From NCBI GenBank assembly GCA_002316215.1, contig DCDB01000030.1:1-13312 (forward strand): a stretch of DNA of 13,312 nucleotides, in the 5' to 3' direction. Source of the DNA: Lachnospiraceae bacterium UBA1066. GTDB taxonomy: Bacteria > Bacillota > Clostridia > Lachnospirales > Lachnospiraceae. This document shows positions 11,936 through 13,312 of the stretch, piece after piece. The notes under the pieces are model-generated. The model had not been told where the DNA came from and did no database searches. It saw only the letters and a list, made by a program, of their open reading frames with translations. Made by a program: the position numbers and the translations under genes. The stretch's first letter is position 1. Each line of letters opens with the position of its first letter.

Positions 11936-13312
11936 TCATACTATTGTGATAATAACCTGCTGATAATAGGTCAATCTGTATTTACCATTGCACTCCGCCT
12001 TTACAACAACATGGATGAGGTCTCCCGGCTCAGCGTCGGCCGGGACTTTAACCTCTGCCATATCTCCGTCCGCTCTAATAATAACGTCTTTGGCGCAAGC
12101 CGCACTTGCTTCTTCATATACCTTAAAGGATACCGCTGCGCTTGTCTTATCTTCTGTTGCGGCTTTGGCGTGTAGGACGACGTTTCCGCCCGGCGCAGCC
12201 GTAAAATCAAGGCCTTCTTCGATCTTAAGCTGCGGCATATGCTCAGCGTCTTCCTTTTTATCCTTGGATACCCAGTCGACTCTCGCCGCGAAGTCTCTCT
12301 GGATATCTGCAACATACGGCCACATAGATTCCTGCTCGCTTGTATTGCCGTCGCGGCCGGTATATTTATCTTTCGCGACATTCCAGACATGCAGTGTCTC
12401 GCCCCTGGAATTCTTCTGGTTTTCATTGAAGTATCTGCCTGCCAGTCCGCCATAGCCAAAGTTCTCCAGGGTACGGAATCCAAAGTCCAGGAGACAAAAA
12501 TACGTGGGTGAATCCCCTTCGGATAAGAAATCATATCGGACAGGTTTGGCCTTAATAAATCTTGCGCCGAACCATTCATTTACAATATTGGGATTTGATC
12601 CGAACTGTCCAAGGCTGCCTTCCCCTTCATATACATGGCCGTCTAACCACGTGCTGTATCCATCCGTCAAAGCACTTTTTCCATTTATAATTTCCGCTTT
12701 CATGAAGCCGGCTTTCAAGGAATCTTTGCTCTCTCCTTCCGGCATAACGAACCAGGGATAAGCATAGCTTTGCATCTGCAGAGTCTTCACAAACAGGATT
12801 CCCGGCCATTCCTCTGCGATATATTCCCTGAATGTATCATCCTGCTCTCCGCAGGCGGTAATGACGACTTTATTCATGATCCTGTCATGAAGGCCGCTCC
12901 ATTCCGGCTTTTCTTGGTATTCATTTTCAATATCCAATAATGCGCGGGCAATGGTATTGCATCCGCCCCACACCTGAAGGTAAAGGATACGCGCATCGTC
13001 ATCCAGAATCGTTTTGCGGATCAGTTCCGACCCGTCTGAGGGAGCTTCCATTTCCCCTTCGTATCCTACGTTGCCGACTTTCGTAATTGTGCGGAGATAT
13101 TCCGGAGTCGGATATCCGTCTGCATGTTTCACAAGCTTTGGATAATCTTTCTCATAATCATCAATCACCCTGAACATCCAATCCGTGCCGGGCCAGCGAT
13201 ACGGCTTGTCAAATGGCGCCGGTGGCAAGCCGTCGTCAAATTCAAAATCATTTGCTTTCGTTTTTTCCGGTCTTACAGCACCTTCCACACCGATCCAGTG
13301 AAATTTCGATGA
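11936..13312 (-). CDS. DUF1593/Sde182-like protein (nucleoside-hydrolase-like fold plus C-terminal beta domain), 5' end outside window
   Basis: The open frame reaches the right edge (458 residues visible, first residues SSKFHW), so the real start lies outside. Apparent starts such as the GTG at 13288 are internal. Recognisable DUF1593 segments: SSKFHW, YPTPEYLRTITKVGNVGYEG, ILYLQVWGGCNTIARAL, YAYPWFV and the late NSRGETLHVWNVAKDKY. The last about 100 residues look like the beta-sandwich of Sde182-type proteins (KIEEGLDFTAAPGGNVVLHA and AEPGDLIHVVVKAE). The family has an inosine/uridine nucleoside-hydrolase-like domain and is loosely described as cellulose-binding; no enzymatic activity is settled. 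A signal peptide cannot be assessed. Its position beside the sugar operon suggests a glycosidase-like role on a furanosyl substrate, which is a hypothesis. Confidence 0.8.
   Translation of the reverse strand, partial: SSKFHWIGVEGAVRPEKTKANDFEFDDGLPPAPFDKPYRWPGTDWMFRVIDDYEKDYPKLVKHADGYPTPEYLRTITKVGNVGYEGEMEAPSDGSELIRKTILDDDARILYLQVWGGCNTIARALLDIENEYQEKPEWSGLHDRIMNKVVITACGEQDDTFREYIAEEWPGILFVKTLQMQSYAYPWFVMPEGESKDSLKAGFMKAEIINGKSALTDGYSTWLDGHVYEGEGSLGQFGSNPNIVNEWFGARFIKAKPVRYDFLSEGDSPTYFCLLDFGFRTLENFGYGGLAGRYFNENQKNSRGETLHVWNVAKDKYTGRDGNTSEQESMWPYVADIQRDFAARVDWVSKDKKEDAEHMPQLKIEEGLDFTAAPGGNVVLHAKAATEDKTSAAVSFKVYEEASAACAKDVIIRADGDMAEVKVPADAEPGDLIHVVVKAECNGKYRLTYYQQVIITIV

Noticed and set aside
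12001..12579. Long minus-strand frame (192 codons) within the DUF1593 gene
   Set aside because: It overlaps a clear conserved protein in another frame and has low-complexity, Arg/Ser-rich content typical of a shadow frame.
13186..13288. GTG at 13288 as start of the DUF1593 gene
   Set aside because: The frame stays open to the edge and upstream residues SSKFHW belong to the family, so the start lies outside the window.

Overview
The window looks like part of a Bacillota (Clostridia) chromosome, most likely a Lachnospiraceae-type gut anaerobe. This rests on moderate G+C, strong AAGGAG-type ribosome binding sites, the protein families present and the compact hairpin terminators. Species is not determined. 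Nearly every gene lies on the minus strand; only the LacI-family regulator is on plus.

Region 1 (1-3380) is a phage-defence island read right to left. It starts with a small Cro/C1-type regulator behind a clear promoter that holds a palindrome. Nine bases later comes an AAA (ABC/OLD-like) ATPase. Two decayed genes follow: a frameshifted, truncated gene that was probably the ATPase's partner, and a YhcG/DUF1016 nuclease C-terminus with an in-frame stop. Then come a BrxF-like protein without a visible Walker A motif and the N-terminal 292 residues of a BrxC/DUF6079-type P-loop ATPase that runs off the left edge. The last pair resembles the first two genes of a type 3 BREX operon.

Region 2 (3380-5900) is a patchwork of small genes: a DUF1801 protein, a start-less Phd-like antitoxin remnant, a LOG-family Rossmann protein, and a three-gene Phd/YefM - DinJ - YafQ toxin-antitoxin operon. 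The promoter of that operon is followed by two identical palindromes 22 bp apart. Three related 19-bp repeats and near-identical hairpin terminators punctuate the region.

Region 3 (5939-13312) is a carbohydrate catabolic cluster. A tightly overlapping operon encodes an L-fucose/L-arabinose isomerase-family protein, a transketolase split into N- and C-terminal subunits, and, after a large hairpin, a glycerol-kinase-like FGGY kinase. A divergent LacI-family regulator shares the promoter region, which carries three copies of an AT-rich direct repeat. A DUF1593/Sde182-like (nucleoside-hydrolase-fold) protein converges on the regulator and runs off the right edge. Isomerase + FGGY kinase + dedicated split transketolase matches the known non-oxidative D-apiose pathway (D-apiose to apulose, to apulose 4-phosphate, then transketolase cleavage). 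I infer a D-apiose or similar branched/unusual-sugar pathway. The adjacent DUF1593 protein is a candidate for the enzyme that releases the sugar, which would be new; this is a hypothesis, not shown by the sequence.
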